DNA of 7,113 bases, from the NCBI GenBank assembly GCA_050942625.1, contig JBMNNS010000080.1, forward strand, positions 1 through 7,113, read 5' to 3'. Shown piece after piece: positions 4,961 to 7,113 of this stretch. Position numbers and translations under genes: made by a program. The stretch comes from JBMNNS01 sp050942625 (GTDB lineage: Bacteria; Bacillota; Dethiobacteria; DTU022; UBA8154). How positions within the stretch are numbered: the stretch's first letter is position 1; each line of letters opens with the position of its first letter. The notes under the pieces were generated by a model. That model did not search any database, was not told the origin of the DNA, and was given only the letters and a program-made list of their open reading frames with translations.

Positions 4961-7113
4961 ATGTTTAAACTTTCCCGCTGTTTGTTATCATTGTTGCTAG
5001 TATTCATCATGGCGTCAACATTTTTTACAGGGGTAGCCGCTGCTGAAACTATTCCAGCTGCACCTATAAATCTAAAGTCAGACGTTATTTCCGGGAACCA
5101 GGTTAATTTAACATGGACCTATAGCTCCAGTGATAAGGTTGGTTTTGAAATTGAACGTGAACAGGGGGGAAGAAAGGTTGCCTTTGACTTAGGAACCGGT
5201 CTTACGGGCACGGATACAGGAATTGTCAGTTTTGCGGATACAGGCCTAACCCCTGATACTACTTATACTTACCGTGTGAGGGCTTACAATAGTGCTGGTT
5301 TTTCTAACTTTTCCACTCCGGTAACAGTAACAACCACCGCCAGCCCTGAGGCACCCTCACGCCTGGAAGTAAATCTTGTTGCAGATACCAGGGCCAACCT
5401 TACCTGGGTAGATAATGCTAAAAATGAACTTGGCTTTAAAATTGAAAGGAAAACAAACCAGGGGGATTTTGTCCAGATCGGCACTGTAAAAGCAAATTCA
5501 ACCTATTTTTTGGATACAGGCTTGAGTGTTGGAAATGTCTATATCTACCGTGTGCAGTCCTATAATGCGGCTGGCGGGTCCCCTTTTTCCAATGAAGCTA
5601 CTATTTCTACTGGTAAACCCAATGCTCCTGATAACCTGGTGCTTACGACAGTTTCTACCTCGTGTATCGATCTTTCCTGGAGGGATAATTCCAATAACGA
5701 AACCGGTTTCAGGATTGAACGGAAAACTGAAAAGGGAAATTATACCCAGATTGCTACTGTAGGGGCTAACGTAACCTCTTATTCCTGTACTGGTCTTGCA
5801 AATAATACCTGGTATACTTTTCGGGTATCTGCTTATAACGCAGCTGGGGATTCATACTCCAGGGAGGAAAAAGCTACCACGGGCCCCGTTCCAGAGGCAC
5901 CCTCCAACTTGGTGGCTAAAACTGTTTCTGCCTCCTGCATCGATCTTACCTGGAGGGATAACTCCAACAATGAAACCGGCTTTATTATTGAACGTAAAAC
6001 AGAAGATGGAGATTATTCCCAGGTTGCGACTGTGAAAGCAAATGTGACTTCATTTTCTAATAAAGGCCTAAAAAATGACACAGAGTACACCTATAGGGTC
6101 AGGGCTTATAATAGCTTTGCAAGTTCACCTTATTCCAGGGAGGCATCGGCGGTTACAGGGACCCCTCCTGCAGCACCTGCAAACCTTAAAGTAGAAGTCC
6201 TTTCCCAGAACCGGATCCGTCTTACCTGGGATGACAGGGCAAACAATGAAAGGGGTTTCCGGATCGAATGTAAGAGGGGTTCCAGGGACTTCAGACAAGT
6301 TGCTACTGTTTCGGCCAACGCTACCTCCTTTACCGATACGGATTTGGAACCGGGTGTAGAATATGTTTACAGGGTGCAGGCTTACAATGTTGTGGGGGAT
6401 TCAGCCTATTCCAATGAGGCTAAGGCTACCATTGCCCCTAAAACTCCTACAAATTTAGTGGCTACCCCTCACTCTGCTACACGGATTGTGCTCAAGTGGA
6501 CAAATCCTTCCAGTGATGTAAGCGGCTTTCGCATTGAGCGTAAACGTGAAACGGGTAGTTTTACTCAAATTGATACCGTTTCAGCTAACAGCACCACCTA
6601 TACAGACGATGGGGTATCCCCGGGGACACGTTATACCTATCGTGTAAGGTCCTATAATTCTTATGGCAACTCCCCTTATTCTAACGAGGCTGTTGCTACT
6701 ACACCCCAGCAAACCCAGACAAGGATCAAACTGCGCATAGGCCAGACCTCTTATCAGGTGAATGACCGGAATCGTTCAATGGATACTCGCCCCATTATTA
6801 TAGAAGGCAGAACCCTTTTGCCCGTCCGTTTTGTGACGGAGGCTCTTGGGGCGGAGGTAAAATGGGACGAAAAGGAGCGTAAGGTTACTGTTATTTTAAA
6901 TAACATGAGCATTGAGCTTTGGATTAATTCCAACCTGGCTCTGGTCAATGGTGTCCGTACCTACATTGATCCCGATAATCCCAAGGTTTTCCCTACCATT
7001 GTTTCTCCTGGTAGGACCATGGTACCATTGCGTTTTATTTCAGAAAACCTGAATTGTAAGGTTGATTGGAAGGAACAAACACAAGAGATCACCGTAATCT
7101 ACCCGGCACCATA
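4961..7113 (+). CDS. Secreted multi-FN3 protein with C-terminal copper amine oxidase N-like (stalk) domain, 3' end at window edge
   Basis: The frame stays open for 717 codons and runs off the window; the last two bases, TA, are the first two of the next codon, so a stop may fall exactly at the edge. A Sec signal peptide (hydrophobic residues 7-25, AAA-E at 26-29) predicts export. Six fibronectin type III domains start near residues 32, 129, 220, 311, 402 and 493, each with an (A)P-x-NL-like opening, a W in strand B (LTW/LSW), GF-x-IERK in strand C and YRV-x-(A/S)YN in strand F. Residues 588-717 form a copper amine oxidase N-terminal-like domain with two subrepeats, GRTLLPVRF (616) and GRTMVPLRF (684). 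It holds no amine oxidase catalytic domain. No LPXTG, SLH or lipobox anchor is seen. AAGGGAG (4943-4949) lies 11 bases before the ATG. Likely an extracellular adhesive or spacer protein; binding partner unknown. Confidence 0.92.
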   Translation, partial: MFKLSRCLLSLLLVFIMASTFFTGVAAAETIPAAPINLKSDVISGNQVNLTWTYSSSDKVGFEIEREQGGRKVAFDLGTGLTGTDTGIVSFADTGLTPDTTYTYRVRAYNSAGFSNFSTPVTVTTTASPEAPSRLEVNLVADTRANLTWVDNAKNELGFKIERKTNQGDFVQIGTVKANSTYFLDTGLSVGNVYIYRVQSYNAAGGSPFSNEATISTGKPNAPDNLVLTTVSTSCIDLSWRDNSNNETGFRIERKTEKGNYTQIATVGANVTSYSCTGLANNTWYTFRVSAYNAAGDSYSREEKATTGPVPEAPSNLVAKTVSASCIDLTWRDNSNNETGFIIERKTEDGDYSQVATVKANVTSFSNKGLKNDTEYTYRVRAYNSFASSPYSREASAVTGTPPAAPANLKVEVLSQNRIRLTWDDRANNERGFRIECKRGSRDFRQVATVSANATSFTDTDLEPGVEYVYRVQAYNVVGDSAYSNEAKATIAPKTPTNLVATPHSATRIVLKWTNPSSDVSGFRIERKRETGSFTQIDTVSANSTTYTDDGVSPGTRYTYRVRSYNSYGNSPYSNEAVATTPQQTQTRIKLRIGQTSYQVNDRNRSMDTRPIIIEGRTLLPVRFVTEALGAEVKWDEKERKVTVILNNMSIELWINSNLALVNGVRTYIDPDNPKVFPTIVSPGRTMVPLRFISENLNCKVDWKEQTQEITVIYPAP
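5345..6703 (+). repeat. Array of FN3-encoding repeats with exact 273-bp period
   Basis: Repeats 2 to 6 begin at 5345, 5618, 5891, 6164 and 6437, exactly 273 bp (91 codons) apart, measured at the proline codon that opens each domain. The last unit is 267 bp. A more divergent first unit (5054-5344, 97 codons) precedes them. Units 3 and 4 are closest: over 5663-5731 and 5936-6004, 58 of 69 bases and 21 of 23 residues agree by hand alignment. The array is a coding repeat made by internal duplication. Confidence 0.9.

Noticed and set aside
4961..5050. Lipoprotein signal from the cysteine at residue 7
   Set aside because: That cysteine is at the start of the hydrophobic stretch, not after a lipobox; an AAA cleavage site for signal peptidase I fits better.
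5526..6035. Two plus-strand open frames (5526-5762 and 5796-6035) with similar protein sequences
   Set aside because: They are a shifted frame of the FN3 repeats; their mutual similarity comes from the 273-bp repeat, not from real paralogous genes.
5054..6703. Regular repeat array as a CRISPR or non-coding satellite
   Set aside because: The period is a multiple of three, the frame stays open throughout and the translation gives clear FN3 domains.

Overview
The window reads as a low-to-medium GC, Gram-positive-type chromosome segment, most likely from a clostridial Firmicute (a Peptococcaceae- or Thermoanaerobacterales-like lineage). The reasons are purine-rich Shine-Dalgarno sites (AAGGAGG, AAAGGAGGT), a TTG start, a type IV pilus retraction ATPase next to a prepilin, and a secreted fibronectin-III array ending in a copper amine oxidase N-terminal-like ('stalk') domain, an architecture common in spore-forming Clostridia. 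The assignment to Clostridia is an inference from gene content, not from a phylogenetic marker.

Layout. Positions 1-144 hold no gene I can support but contain a good sigma-A-type promoter. Positions 145-1851 (+) encode a class B penicillin-binding protein with a complete catalytic triad of motifs. It converges on a two-gene minus-strand unit: pilT (3551-2412, TTG start) followed by a small type IV prepilin/pseudopilin (2329-1955). A 259-bp divergent intergenic region separates pilT from an extended short-chain dehydrogenase (sugar epimerase/dehydratase or 3beta-HSD-like, 3811-4851, +). The last gene (4961 to beyond the window end, +) encodes a secreted protein with a signal peptide, six FN3 domains and a C-terminal copper amine oxidase N-like domain. 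It is missing from a simple stop-to-stop gene list because its stop codon lies at or past the window edge: the last two bases are TA, in frame.

How the genes relate. All five products plausibly concern the cell envelope: septal or sidewall peptidoglycan cross-linking (PBP), pilus retraction and fibre subunit (PilT, pilin), a nucleotide-sugar or lipid modifying dehydrogenase, and an extracellular multi-domain stalk. Only pilT and the prepilin look like one transcription unit; no common regulation of the others is visible. The pilus unit has no extension ATPase (PilB), platform protein (PilC) or prepilin peptidase within the window.

I did not find a clearly undescribed system. The most interesting signals are the isolated pilT-prepilin pair with a 9-bp hairpin between the genes, the exactly 273-bp-periodic FN3 array with two near-duplicate repeats, a 16-bp exact tandem duplication spanning the PBP stop codon, and homopolymer tracts inside the PBP and pilT reading frames.
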